Shown in pieces: positions 17,155-25,308 of a DNA stretch of 64,000 bases. The DNA lies in assembly GCF_000215105.1 (NCBI RefSeq), contig NC_015588.1, positions 496,001 through 560,000 on the forward strand. The letters are read 5' to 3'. The position numbers were made by a program, and so were the translations under genes. Origin of the DNA: Isoptericola variabilis 225. GTDB lineage: Bacteria > Actinomycetota > Actinomycetes > Actinomycetales > Cellulomonadaceae. Position 1 is the stretch's first letter. Each line of letters begins with the position of its first letter. Below the pieces are notes generated by a model, which saw nothing but the letters and a program-made list of their open reading frames with translations, was not told the origin of the DNA and ran no database searches.

Positions 17155-17166
17155 TGAATCGTTTCA
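17155..17166. promoter_or_regulatory. Candidate LacI operator of the rha operon
   Basis: TGAATCGTTTCA is nearly a perfect palindrome and lies 27 bp upstream of the chosen rhaM start. Together with 17003-17014 it could allow looping across the divergent promoters. Confidence 0.62.
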
Positions 17167-17192
17167 TCGACGCGTCGAGGGAGACGCGGGAA

Positions 17193-17633
17193 GTGAGACC
17201 GACGGTGGCTCCACAGACCACTCCGCCCGGTGCCGGACGGCGCAGGGTGATGTTCCAGTTCCGGGTGCGTCCCGACCGGCTCGACGAGTACGCGCGGCGG
17301 CACGCCGAGGTGTGGCCCGAGATGCTGCGCGCGCTCCACGAGACCGGGTGGGAGAACTACTCGATCTTCACGCGGCCCGACGGCCTCGTGGTCGGGTACT
17401 TCGAGACCGAGGACCTCGACGCCGCGCAGGCCGGCATGGCCGCGCGCGAGGTCAACGCGCGCTGGCAGGCCGAGATGGCCGAGTTCTTCGACGGCGCCGG
17501 CCCGGACGCCGAAATGGACCAGCTCACCGAGGTCTTCCACCTCGAGACGCAGCTCGCCGCGGCCGAGGCCGCCGACGCGGGTGCCGCCGTCGGGCACGCC
17601 ACGGACCGGGCCGACCAGGCCGACCAGGACTGA
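17193..17633 (+). CDS. rhaM: L-rhamnose mutarotase
   Basis: It interconverts the anomers of L-rhamnose ahead of the isomerase. 146 residues from the GTG at 17193. The core MFQFRVRPDRLDEYARRHAEVWPEM and WENYSIF match the RhaM dimeric ferredoxin-like fold, including the His of the active site. The family is usually about 105 residues; here both ends carry extra Ala/Asp-rich residues. If translation began nearer the core, the N-terminal 19 residues would be leader. It is the first gene of the rha operon, with a GGGAGA ribosome site and a LacI-type operator just upstream. Confidence 0.85.
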   Translation: MRPTVAPQTTPPGAGRRRVMFQFRVRPDRLDEYARRHAEVWPEMLRALHETGWENYSIFTRPDGLVVGYFETEDLDAAQAGMAAREVNARWQAEMAEFFDGAGPDAEMDQLTEVFHLETQLAAAEAADAGAAVGHATDRADQADQD

Positions 17634-17647
17634 GGAAGGACACCACC

Positions 17648-18814
17648 ATGCCCACGTTCGACGACATCACCCCGGTCCTCGACCGCCTCGCGATCGAGGT
17701 CCCGTCCTGGGCCTACGGCAACTCCGGCACGCGCTTCAAGGTGTTCTCCACCCCGGGCACGCCGCGCAACCCCGAGGAGAAGATCGCCGACGCCGCGAAG
17801 GTGCACGAGCTCACGGGCCTTGCGCCGACCGTGGCGCTGCACATCCCGTGGGACAAGGTCGACGACTACGCCGCGCTCAAGCGCTACGCCAACGACCACG
17901 GCGTCGACCTCGGGACGATCAACTCGAACACGTTCCAGGACGACGTCTACAAGCTCGGGTCGCTCACGCACATCGACCCCGCCGTGCGCCGCAAGGCGAT
18001 CGACCACCACCTCGAGTGCATCGAGATCATGAACGCGACGGGCTCGCGCGACCTCAAGATCTGGCTCGCCGACGGCACCAACTACCCGGGCCAGGGCGAC
18101 ATCCGCACGCGCCAGGACCTCATGCACGAGGCGCTGCAGGAGATCTACGCGCAGCTGGCCGACGACCAGCGCATGGTGCTCGAGTACAAGTTCTTCGAGC
18201 CGGCGTTCTACCACACCGACGTCCCGGACTGGGGCACCTCGTACGCGCACGTGGCCGCGCTCGGCGACAAGGCGTTCGTCTGCCTCGACACGGGCCACCA
18301 CGCGCCCGGCACGAACATCGAGTTCATCGTCGCGCAGCTCCTGCGCCTCGGGAAGCTCGGCTCGTTCGACTTCAACTCGCGCTTCTACGCCGACGACGAC
18401 CTCATCGTCGGCGCCGCGGACCCGTTCCAGCTCTTCCGGATCATGGTCGAGGTCGTCCGCGGCGGCGGGCTCGACGAGGGCTCGGGCGTCGCGCTCATGC
18501 TCGACCAGTGCCACAACATCGAGGACAAGGTGCCGGGCCAGATCCGCTCGGTGCTCAACGTCCAGGAGATGACGGCGCGCGCGCTGCTGCTCGACCGCGA
18601 GGCGCTGACGCAGGCCCAGCAGGCGGGCGACGTGCTGACCGCCAACGCGATCTACATGGACGCGTTCTACACCGACGTGCGCCCGCTGCTCGCCGAGTAC
18701 CGCGAGAAGCGCGGCCTGCCGGCCGACCCCATGGCCGCGTACGCCGAGTCGGGCTACCAGGCGAAGATCGCCGCCGAGCGCGTCGGCGGCCAGCAGGCGG
18801 GGTGGGGCGCGTGA
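17648..18814 (+). CDS. rhaI: L-rhamnose isomerase
   Basis: It converts L-rhamnose to L-rhamnulose. 388 residues, TIM-barrel xylose-isomerase-like superfamily, of the RhaI (Pseudomonas-type) group and not RhaA. Likely metal-binding segments are visible: LEYKFFEPAFYHTD, CLDTGHHAPGTN and DFNSRFYADDDL. The start ATG lies 14 bp after the mutarotase stop behind GAAGGA. The stop overlaps the next GTG start by 4 bp. Confidence 0.92.
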   Translation: MPTFDDITPVLDRLAIEVPSWAYGNSGTRFKVFSTPGTPRNPEEKIADAAKVHELTGLAPTVALHIPWDKVDDYAALKRYANDHGVDLGTINSNTFQDDVYKLGSLTHIDPAVRRKAIDHHLECIEIMNATGSRDLKIWLADGTNYPGQGDIRTRQDLMHEALQEIYAQLADDQRMVLEYKFFEPAFYHTDVPDWGTSYAHVAALGDKAFVCLDTGHHAPGTNIEFIVAQLLRLGKLGSFDFNSRFYADDDLIVGAADPFQLFRIMVEVVRGGGLDEGSGVALMLDQCHNIEDKVPGQIRSVLNVQEMTARALLLDREALTQAQQAGDVLTANAIYMDAFYTDVRPLLAEYREKRGLPADPMAAYAESGYQAKIAAERVGGQQAGWGA

Positions 18815-19743
18815 CCACGGGCACGACGGCGGTACCTGCGTCGCCGCAGGCCGGCTCGCGCGAGCCGGTGGTCACCGACCACGTGACCGACGGCCCCCAC
18901 GGCGACCTGCGCGTCCGGGTCTACGAGCCCGCCCCGGGCGTCGAGCGCCGCGCGGGACTCGTGTGGGCGCACGGCGGGGCGTTCATGCACGGCGACCTCG
19001 ACATGCACGAGGCCGACGGCGTCGCGCGGTCGCTCGCCCGCCACGGCGTCGTCGTCGCGAGCGTCGACTACCGCCTGTGTCCGCCGATCGACTACCGGGC
19101 CCCGGGCGCCGCCGCGGCGCAGGCGCCGGACGCGGTCCGGTTCCCGGTCGCGTCCGAGGAGCTGACGTCCGCGTTCGGCTGGGCGCGCGACGCCGGGTTC
19201 GGCGTCGTGCCGGAGCGCTGGTCGATCGGCGGGGCGAGCGCGGGCGGCAACCTGGCCGCCGGCGTGTCGCTGCGGCTGCGCGACGCCGGCGGCCCGCAGC
19301 CCCGCAGCGTCGTCCTGGCGTACCCGGTCGCGCACGACGGGCTGCCCGAGCCCCGGCCCGAGCTCGCCGCCAAGCTGGCGACGCTCGCGCCGGAGCGGAA
19401 CTTCCCGCCCGAGGCGGTGCGCGCGCTCAACGCCAACTACCTCGGGCACGAGGGCCCCGCGACGTCGCCGTACGCCTTCCCCGGCGGTCAGGACCTGCGC
19501 GGCCTGCCGCCGACCTTCGTCCTCAACTCCGACCACGACGCGCTGCGGTCGTCGGGCGAGGCGTACGCGGCCGAGCTCGCCGCCGCGGGCGTCGACGTGC
19601 TGCTCGTCCGCGAGGACGGGACGTACCACGGCCACCTCAACCAGCCCGACGACCCGGGGTGCGCGCGCAGCCTCGCCCGCATCGCCGCGTGGCTCACGAC
19701 CGACGCGCTGGTGGGTACCGCCCACGAGCCGCCCACCGCCTGA
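18811..19743 (+). CDS. Alpha/beta hydrolase (HSL/acetyl-esterase type)
   Basis: A 310-residue cytoplasmic serine hydrolase. The oxyanion motif is HGGAF (about residue 53), the nucleophile elbow GGASAGGNLAAG (about 145), an Asp in NSDHDALR and a His in TYHGHL complete a plausible triad. It is related to hormone-sensitive-lipase-type acetyl esterases. Its position inside the rha operon, coupled by a 4-bp overlap to the isomerase, suggests removal of acetyl groups from imported rhamnogalacturonan fragments or rhamnose esters. The substrate is inference. Confidence 0.82.
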   Translation: MTTGTTAVPASPQAGSREPVVTDHVTDGPHGDLRVRVYEPAPGVERRAGLVWAHGGAFMHGDLDMHEADGVARSLARHGVVVASVDYRLCPPIDYRAPGAAAAQAPDAVRFPVASEELTSAFGWARDAGFGVVPERWSIGGASAGGNLAAGVSLRLRDAGGPQPRSVVLAYPVAHDGLPEPRPELAAKLATLAPERNFPPEAVRALNANYLGHEGPATSPYAFPGGQDLRGLPPTFVLNSDHDALRSSGEAYAAELAAAGVDVLLVREDGTYHGHLNQPDDPGCARSLARIAAWLTTDALVGTAHEPPTA

Positions 19744-19768
19744 CCGCAACCTCTCACGGAGCACCACG

Positions 19769-21823
19769 ATGACGAACGAGACCGTCACCTCCCTTGTCGA
19801 GCGATCCAACCGCCTCGGCGCCGACCCGAGGAACACCAACTACGCCGGCGGCAACACGTCCGCCAAGGGCGTCGAGAAGGACCCGGTCACCGGGCAGGAC
19901 GTCGAGCTGCTGTGGGTCAAGGGCTCGGGCGGCGACCTGGGCACGCTGACCGAGAAGGGCCTGGCGGTGCTGCGGCTCGACCGCCTGCGCGCGCTGCAGG
20001 ACGTCTACCCCGGCGTCGAGCGCGAGGACGAGATGGTCGCCGCGTTCGACTACTGCCTTCACGGCAAGGGCGGCGCCGCGCCGAGCATCGACACGGCCAT
20101 GCACGGCCTCGTCGACGCCGCGCACGTCGACCACCTGCACCCCGACGCCGGCATCGCCATCGCGACCGCCGTCGACGGCCCCGAGCTGACCGCGAAGATC
20201 TTCGGCGGCAAGGTCGTGTGGGTGCCGTGGCGCCGACCCGGCTTCCAGCTCGGTCTCGACATCGCCGCGATCAAGGCGCAGCACCCCGAGGCGATCGGCA
20301 CCGTGCTCGGCGGCCACGGCATCACCGCGTGGGGCGACACCTCCGAGGAGGCCGAGCGCAACTCGCTCTGGATCATCGAGACCGCCGCGGCGTACATCGA
20401 GGCGAACGGTCGCCGCGAGCCGTTCGGCCCCGTGCTGCCCGGGTACGAGCCGCTGCCCGCAGAGGAGCGCCGGCTCAAGGCCGCCGCCCTGGCGCCGCAC
20501 CTGCGCGCGATCGCGTCGCACGACAACCCGCAGGTCGGGCACTACACCGACTCCGACGTCGTGCTCGACTTCGTCTCCCGCGAGGCGCACCCCCGCCTGG
20601 CCGAGCTCGGCACGTCCTGCCCCGACCACTTCCTCCGCACCAAGGTCAAGCCGCTCGTGGTCGACCTGCCGGCCACGGCGAGCGTCGAGGAGATCGTCGA
20701 GCGCCTGCCCGAGCTGCACGAGGCCTACCGCGCCGACTACACCGCGTACTACGAGCGCGGCGCGGCCGAGGCGCGGGCCCGCGGCGAGGAGCCGCCGGCG
20801 ATGCGTGGCGCGGACCCCGCGATCGTGCTCGTGCCGGGCGTCGGCATGTTCTCCTACGGCGCCGACAAGCAGACGGCGCGCGTCGCCGGCGAGTTCTACG
20901 TCAACGCGATCAACGTCATGCGCGGCGCCGAGGCGCTCTCGCGGTACCAGCCGATCGACGAGTCGGAGAAGTTCCGCATCGAGTACTGGGCTCTCGAGGA
21001 GGCCAAGCTGCAGCGCCGGCCCAAGCCCAAGCCGCTCGCGACGCGCATCGCGTTCGTGACCGGCGCGGCGTCGGGCATCGGCAGGGCGATCGCCGATCGT
21101 CTCGCGTCCGAGGGCGCGTGCGTCGTCATCGCGGACCTCGACGCGGAGAAGGCGCAGGGTGTCGCGGCCGAGATCGGGTCGGCCGACGTCGCGATCGGGG
21201 TCGCGGCGAACGTCGCCGACGAGGCCGCCGTCCAGGCCGCGCTGCGCGAGGCCGTCCTGGCGTTCGGCGGCGTCGACATCGTCGTCAACAACGCAGGCCT
21301 GTCGCTGAGCAAGTCGCTCTTCGACACGACCGAGGCCGACTGGGACCTCCAGCACGACGTCATGGCCAAGGGCTCGTTCCTCGTGTCCAAGAACGCCGCG
21401 CGCATCCTCGTCGACCAGAAGCTCGGCGGCGACATCGTCTACATCTCGTCGAAGAACTCGGTCTTCGCCGGCCCGAACAACATCGCCTACTCGGCGACCA
21501 AGGCCGACCAGGCGCACCAGGTGCGTCTGCTCGCCGCCGAGCTCGGCGAGCACGGGATCAAGGTCAACGGCATCAACCCCGACGGCGTCGTGCGCGGCTC
21601 GGGCATCTTCGCCTCCGGGTGGGGCGCGAACCGGGCCAAGACCTACGGCATCCCCGAGGAGGACCTGGGCAAGTTCTACGCCCAGCGCACGCTGCTCAAG
21701 CGCGAGGTGCTCCCGGAGCACGTCGCCAACGCCGTCTACGCGCTGTGCACGTCCGACTTCTCGCACACCACGGGTCTGCACGTCCCCGTCGACGCCGGCG
21801 TCGCGCAGGCCTTCCTGCGATGA
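19769..21823 (+). CDS. rhaD: Bifunctional rhamnulose-1-phosphate aldolase / lactaldehyde dehydrogenase
   Basis: A 684-residue fusion. Residues 1 to about 400 are a class II aldolase: HLHPDAG and a later GGHGITAW give the zinc-binding His residues, splitting L-rhamnulose-1-phosphate into DHAP and L-lactaldehyde. Residues from about 425 are a short-chain dehydrogenase: TGAASGIG binds the cofactor, and Ser with YSATK (Tyr/Lys) is the active site. The fused dehydrogenase is expected to oxidise lactaldehyde to L-lactate, which would feed the lutABC genes at 36364-39487. The stop overlaps the kinase start by 4 bp. Confidence 0.92.
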   Translation: MTNETVTSLVERSNRLGADPRNTNYAGGNTSAKGVEKDPVTGQDVELLWVKGSGGDLGTLTEKGLAVLRLDRLRALQDVYPGVEREDEMVAAFDYCLHGKGGAAPSIDTAMHGLVDAAHVDHLHPDAGIAIATAVDGPELTAKIFGGKVVWVPWRRPGFQLGLDIAAIKAQHPEAIGTVLGGHGITAWGDTSEEAERNSLWIIETAAAYIEANGRREPFGPVLPGYEPLPAEERRLKAAALAPHLRAIASHDNPQVGHYTDSDVVLDFVSREAHPRLAELGTSCPDHFLRTKVKPLVVDLPATASVEEIVERLPELHEAYRADYTAYYERGAAEARARGEEPPAMRGADPAIVLVPGVGMFSYGADKQTARVAGEFYVNAINVMRGAEALSRYQPIDESEKFRIEYWALEEAKLQRRPKPKPLATRIAFVTGAASGIGRAIADRLASEGACVVIADLDAEKAQGVAAEIGSADVAIGVAANVADEAAVQAALREAVLAFGGVDIVVNNAGLSLSKSLFDTTEADWDLQHDVMAKGSFLVSKNAARILVDQKLGGDIVYISSKNSVFAGPNNIAYSATKADQAHQVRLLAAELGEHGIKVNGINPDGVVRGSGIFASGWGANRAKTYGIPEEDLGKFYAQRTLLKREVLPEHVANAVYALCTSDFSHTTGLHVPVDAGVAQAFLR

Positions 21824-23418
21824 GCGCGGCGGCCGTGCCCGACGGCGGTGCTCGCCTGCCGGCGTTCGTCGCGGTCGACCTGGGCGCCACGAGCGGGCGC
21901 GTCATGCTCGGCGTCGTCCACCCTGACGCTCCCGAGGTGTCAGGTCCAGGCCGCGGCATACCGGGGCGTGGGCCTGACAGCTCGCGGGGCGGCAGCGCGC
22001 GCGTCGAGCTCGTGGAGACCGGGCGGTTCCCCAACGGCCCGGTCGCGGTGCCGCGGGCCGGCGGCGACGTCGTCGACCTGCGCTGGGACGTGCTCGGCCT
22101 GTGGCGCGGGATCGTCGACGGTCTGCGCGAGGCCGGCCGCGAGGCCGCGCGACGCGGCGCCCGGGTCCAGGGGGTCGGCGTCGACTCGTGGGCCGTCGAC
22201 TACGGCCTGCTCGACGCGGACGGCGCGCTGCTCGGCGCGCCGCGCAGCTACCGCGACCCGCGCATCCTCGGCGCCGCCGAGCGCGTGTACGAGCGCGTCT
22301 CGCCCGCCGAGCACTACGCCGTCAACGGGCTGCAGCACCTCGCGTTCACCACGGAGTTCCAGCTCGTGGCGGGGGCCGACGACGCCGCGTGGAGGTCTGC
22401 GCGGGGGCTGCTGCTGATCCCGGACCTCATCACGTGCTGGCTCACGGGGCGCCAGGTCGCCGAGGTCACCAACGCGTCGACCACGGGCCTGCTCGACGTC
22501 CGTGCGCGCGCCTGGTCCGACGAGCTGCTGGGGCGCCTCGGCTCGGAGTTCCCGGCCCTCGCCGGGCTCAAGGACGTCCTGCCCGACCTCGTCGAGCCGG
22601 GCACCGTCGTCGGGCCGCTCCGGCCGGCGCTCGCGGAGGAGACCGCGCTCGGCGACGTGCCCGTCGTGGCGGTCGCGTCGCACGACACGGCGTCGGCCGT
22701 GGCGGCGATCCCGCTCGGTGCCGGGGCTGCAGACGGCGCTCGCGAGGCCGGGGTGGCGGCGTACGTCTCGAGCGGGACGTGGTCGCTCGTCGGGCTCGAG
22801 CTCGACGCACCCGTGCTCACCGAGGCGAGCCGCGCGGCGAACTTCACCAACGAGCTCGGGCTCGACGGCACGGTCCGGTACCTGCGCAACGTCATGGGCC
22901 TGTGGGTGCTCGACGAGTGCCTGCGCGAGTGGGAGCGCGAGGGCACGCCCGAGGACCTCGGAGAGCTGCTCGCGGCGGCGGCCGAGGAGCCGGGCGGGCG
23001 GTGCGTCGTCGACGTCGACGACGACGCGTTCCTCGCGCCCGGCGACATGCCCGCACGGTTCCGTGCGGCGGCCGAGGCCGCGGGGCAGGTGGTCCCGACG
23101 ACGCGTCCGGCGCTCGCGCGGGCCGTGCTCGACAGCCTCGCGACGGCGTACGCACGCGTCGTCGCGCGGGCGGGCGAGCTCGCGGGCGTCGAGGTCGGTG
23201 CGGTGCACGTCGCCGGCGGCGGGGTGCGCAACGAGCTGCTGTGCCGGCTCACGGCCGAGGCGACCGGGCTGCCCGTCGTCGCCGGGCCGGTCGAGGCCGC
23301 CGCGCTCGGGAACGTGCTCGTCCAGGCGCGGGCCGTCGGTGTGCTCGACGGCGGGCTGGACGCGCTGCGCGACGTCGTCGTGGCGAGCACCGAGCTCACC
23401 GCCTACCCGCCGAGGTAG
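21820..23418 (+). CDS. rhaB: Rhamnulokinase with an inserted palindromic segment
   Basis: It phosphorylates L-rhamnulose at C1. The 532-residue FGGY-family kinase has the N-terminal phosphate loop AVDLGATSGRVMLG, VDSWAVDYGLLD and the C-terminal AGGGVRNELLCR. Residues about 40-54 (VSGPGRGIPGRGPDS) are encoded by a 42-bp palindrome inserted between the first two beta strands of the N-terminal domain. This is a surface turn in sugar kinases of this fold, so activity may be kept. The TAG stop at 23416-23418 is inside the first unit of repeat array 2. Last gene of the rha operon. Confidence 0.92.
   Translation: MSAAAVPDGGARLPAFVAVDLGATSGRVMLGVVHPDAPEVSGPGRGIPGRGPDSSRGGSARVELVETGRFPNGPVAVPRAGGDVVDLRWDVLGLWRGIVDGLREAGREAARRGARVQGVGVDSWAVDYGLLDADGALLGAPRSYRDPRILGAAERVYERVSPAEHYAVNGLQHLAFTTEFQLVAGADDAAWRSARGLLLIPDLITCWLTGRQVAEVTNASTTGLLDVRARAWSDELLGRLGSEFPALAGLKDVLPDLVEPGTVVGPLRPALAEETALGDVPVVAVASHDTASAVAAIPLGAGAADGAREAGVAAYVSSGTWSLVGLELDAPVLTEASRAANFTNELGLDGTVRYLRNVMGLWVLDECLREWEREGTPEDLGELLAAAAEEPGGRCVVDVDDDAFLAPGDMPARFRAAAEAAGQVVPTTRPALARAVLDSLATAYARVVARAGELAGVEVGAVHVAGGGVRNELLCRLTAEATGLPVVAGPVEAAALGNVLVQARAVGVLDGGLDALRDVVVASTELTAYPPR
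21938..21979. repeat. 42-bp palindromic element D2 inside rhaB
   Basis: Arms TGTCAGGTCCAGGCC and GGCGTGGGCCTGACA around a 12-nt centre, two mismatches. The element is exactly 14 codons long and is read in the frame xTG-TCA-Gxx, avoiding the TGA present in another frame. Confidence 0.9.
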
Positions 23419-23570
23419 CGCTCCGCACGCCGAGGTAGCGCTCCGCTCGCCGAGGTAGCGCTCCGCTCGCCGAGGTAGCGCTCCGCTCGCCGAGGTAGCG
23501 CTCCGCTCGCCGAGGTAGCGCGCTACCTCGGCGCGGGACGCGCTACCTCGCGCGGCCGAGCGCTACCTCG
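23411..23570. repeat. 20-bp-period array 2: six direct and three inverted units
   Basis: CGAGGTAGCG at 23411, 23431, 23451, 23471, 23491 and 23511, then CGCTACCTCG at 23521, 23541 and 23561. Most spacers read CTCCGCTCGC. It lies between the convergent rhaB and HATPase genes and supplies the TAG stop of both. Confidence 0.95.
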
Positions 23571-24027
23571 GCGCGAGGGGGCTCGGGTCCGTGAAGCGGG
23601 CCCAGACGCGCTTCTCGTCGCGCGCGGTGCGGTACCACCCCACGGTGTGGGCGGCGCGTCGCGCGAGGTGCAGGCCGAAGCCGCCCTCGCCGGGCGGACG
23701 CCGCGACGCGACCACGGGCGGTACGTCGGGGCTGCGGTCGACGACCTCGAGCAGGACCGACCGGCCGTCGCACAGGAGCCGGACGGTCGCGGGGCCGTCG
23801 GCGTGCTGGAGCGCGTTCGACACCAGCTCGCTCGCCACGAGCACGATGCGCTCGACGCCGGACAGGGCGGTGTCCTCGACGGGGTCGGCGGTGGCGGCGG
23901 CGCAGTCGCACGGCAGCCGGTCGGCCAGCGCGTGGCGCACGCCCGAGAGCTCGTGCACGGAGCGCACCGTCCAGCTGCCGACCAGCGCCATCCTGCCGAC
24001 GCGCGGCGGGGCCTCGGTGCAGGTCAC
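23563..24027 (-). CDS. HATPase_c domain protein, RsbW-like anti-sigma regulatory factor
   Basis: A 154-residue single-domain GHKL ATPase of the serine-kinase anti-sigma type. The N-box is LVASELVSNALQHA, Asp in VVDRSPD, and the Gly-rich lid GGFGLHLARRAAHTVGW. The start is the GTG at 24027 with AGGAGG eight bases before it. A longer open frame upstream lacks domain similarity. A related protein is encoded at 27584. Partners would be a sigma factor and a STAS antagonist; neither is adjacent, but the STAS and PP2C genes lie 3 kb away. The stop codon is in array 2. Confidence 0.82.
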   Translation of the reverse strand: MTCTEAPPRVGRMALVGSWTVRSVHELSGVRHALADRLPCDCAAATADPVEDTALSGVERIVLVASELVSNALQHADGPATVRLLCDGRSVLLEVVDRSPDVPPVVASRRPPGEGGFGLHLARRAAHTVGWYRTARDEKRVWARFTDPSPLAPR

Positions 24028-24193
24028 GGCACCATCCTCCTGGCACACCGGCGCTCGGTCACTCGATCTCCCTCGTGGTGGCCGCGCCCGCGGCCCCTGG
24101 TCCGGCGTCGAGCGTACAACCGCTCCCATGCCCACGCGCGCGCACGTGAAGAACCCCACGTGCGCGCGTGGCCCGGTCCCGTCGCCGGGCTGC

Positions 24194-24235
24194 TGTCAGA
24201 AGCCTGGTGGGCTCCGGCCCACCAGCTTTCTGACA
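24194..24235. repeat. 42-bp palindromic element C1 (intergenic), possible terminator
   Basis: TGTCAGAAGCCTGGTGGGC and its near-complement, two mismatches, around a 4-nt loop. It sits 12 bp beyond the stop of the leftward ABC ATPase gene. The same element occurs twice inside the E2 gene (61778, 61919). Confidence 0.88.
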
Positions 24236-24247
24236 CGGGAGAAGGCG

Positions 24248-25030
24248 TCAGGCGAAGCGCTGCACCGCGAGCGGCGCCGCCTCGGCGAGCCCGCGGACGG
24301 CGGGGTGGTCCGACGTCGCGAGCACCTCCTGCAGCGGCCCGGACGCGACGAACGTCCCCTCGGCGAGGACGTGCGCCGTCGTGCACAGGCGCTCGACGAG
24401 CTCGAGGTCGTGCGAGACGAGCAGGACCGCGGTCCCGGCCGCCGCCGTGGCCTCGGTCAACCGGCGCACGACCTCGCCGCGCATCCCGGGGTCGACGGCG
24501 GTCAGCGGCTCGTCGAGCAGCAGCGCGGCCGGGCGGGTCGCGAGAGCGAGGGCCAGGGCCAGCCGCTGGCGCTCGCCGCCCGAGAGCGAGCCGACCGTGC
24601 GCGGGGCGAACCGGGGCTCGAGCGCGACGTCGGAGAGCAGCTCGGCGACCGTCGCGCCGCTGGGCGAGCCTGCCCGCCGGGCCTCGGTGAGGGCCGCGCC
24701 GACCGCGCGGTCGACGGTCCAGCGGGCGTCGACGTCGAGGCCCTCCTGGGTGACGCGCCGCACCTGCGCGCGGAAGCGCTTCTTCTCGCGCAGCGGGATG
24801 CGGGTGACGGTGCGCCCGGCCCACGTGACGCGTCCTGCCGTGGGGCGGACCTGCCCGACGAGGGCCGCGACGATCGTCGACTTGCCCGCCCCGGACTCGC
24901 CGACGATCCCGACCGGCTCGCGGCCGGGCACGAGCTCCAGGTCGACGCCGCGCACCACGTCGGGGCCTCCGTACCCGGCCGCGAGACCGTCGGCGCGCAG
25001 GACGGGCGTGGTGGCGGGGGACGTGCTCAT
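24248..25030 (-). CDS. ABC transporter ATP-binding protein (Opp/Dpp/Nik ATPase type), orphan
   Basis: 260 residues. Walker A GESGAGKST (about residue 42), signature LSGGERQRLALALALA (about 158), Walker B AALLLDEPLT and the switch His in LLVSHD. The sequence resembles the second ATPase of peptide/nickel importers (DppF/NikE). No permease or binding protein is nearby, so the transport partner is unknown. The start ATG is preceded by GGAGAG. Element C1 lies downstream and may terminate the transcript. Confidence 0.85.
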   Translation of the reverse strand: MSTSPATTPVLRADGLAAGYGGPDVVRGVDLELVPGREPVGIVGESGAGKSTIVAALVGQVRPTAGRVTWAGRTVTRIPLREKKRFRAQVRRVTQEGLDVDARWTVDRAVGAALTEARRAGSPSGATVAELLSDVALEPRFAPRTVGSLSGGERQRLALALALATRPAALLLDEPLTAVDPGMRGEVVRRLTEATAAAGTAVLLVSHDLELVERLCTTAHVLAEGTFVASGPLQEVLATSDHPAVRGLAEAAPLAVQRFA

Positions 25031-25219
25031 CGGTGCTCTCCGGTCGGGGACGGTGGCGGCCCGCCGGGCGAAGGGGGAACGCCGGCGGGCCACCTCGTAG
25101 GACGAACGGGCGCGGGCCGCGGTTCCCCGGCCCGCGTCGCATGTGGTCGAGAGGCGGTGATCGTCGTGTGGAGACGGCACGATACGCCCGCCCGGCCTCA
25201 GGAGGTGCTCAGGTCGAAG

Positions 25220-25235
25220 CTGGACGATCGTCCAG
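25220..25235. promoter_or_regulatory. Perfect 16-bp palindrome upstream of the phytochrome-like gene
   Basis: CTGGACGATCGTCCAG is an uninterrupted palindrome 74 bp before the GTG start. It looks like a dimeric repressor site (TetR- or GntR-like); no cognate regulator is adjacent. Confidence 0.4.
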
Positions 25236-25308
25236 GGCTGTGGCCACGGGGCTCGTCCGGGGTACGCTTGGGGCGCCAAACAAATGGGAGCCCACGGGAG
25301 GGGCACAC

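Noticed and set aside
19754..21781. A 675-codon leftward frame opposite rhaD
   Set aside because: Shadow of the bifunctional aldolase; no conserved domain visible.
23411..23570. Possible CRISPR array from the 20-bp repeats
   Set aside because: Repeat cores are about 10 bp with near-constant 10-bp spacers, orientation flips mid-array and no cas gene is present.
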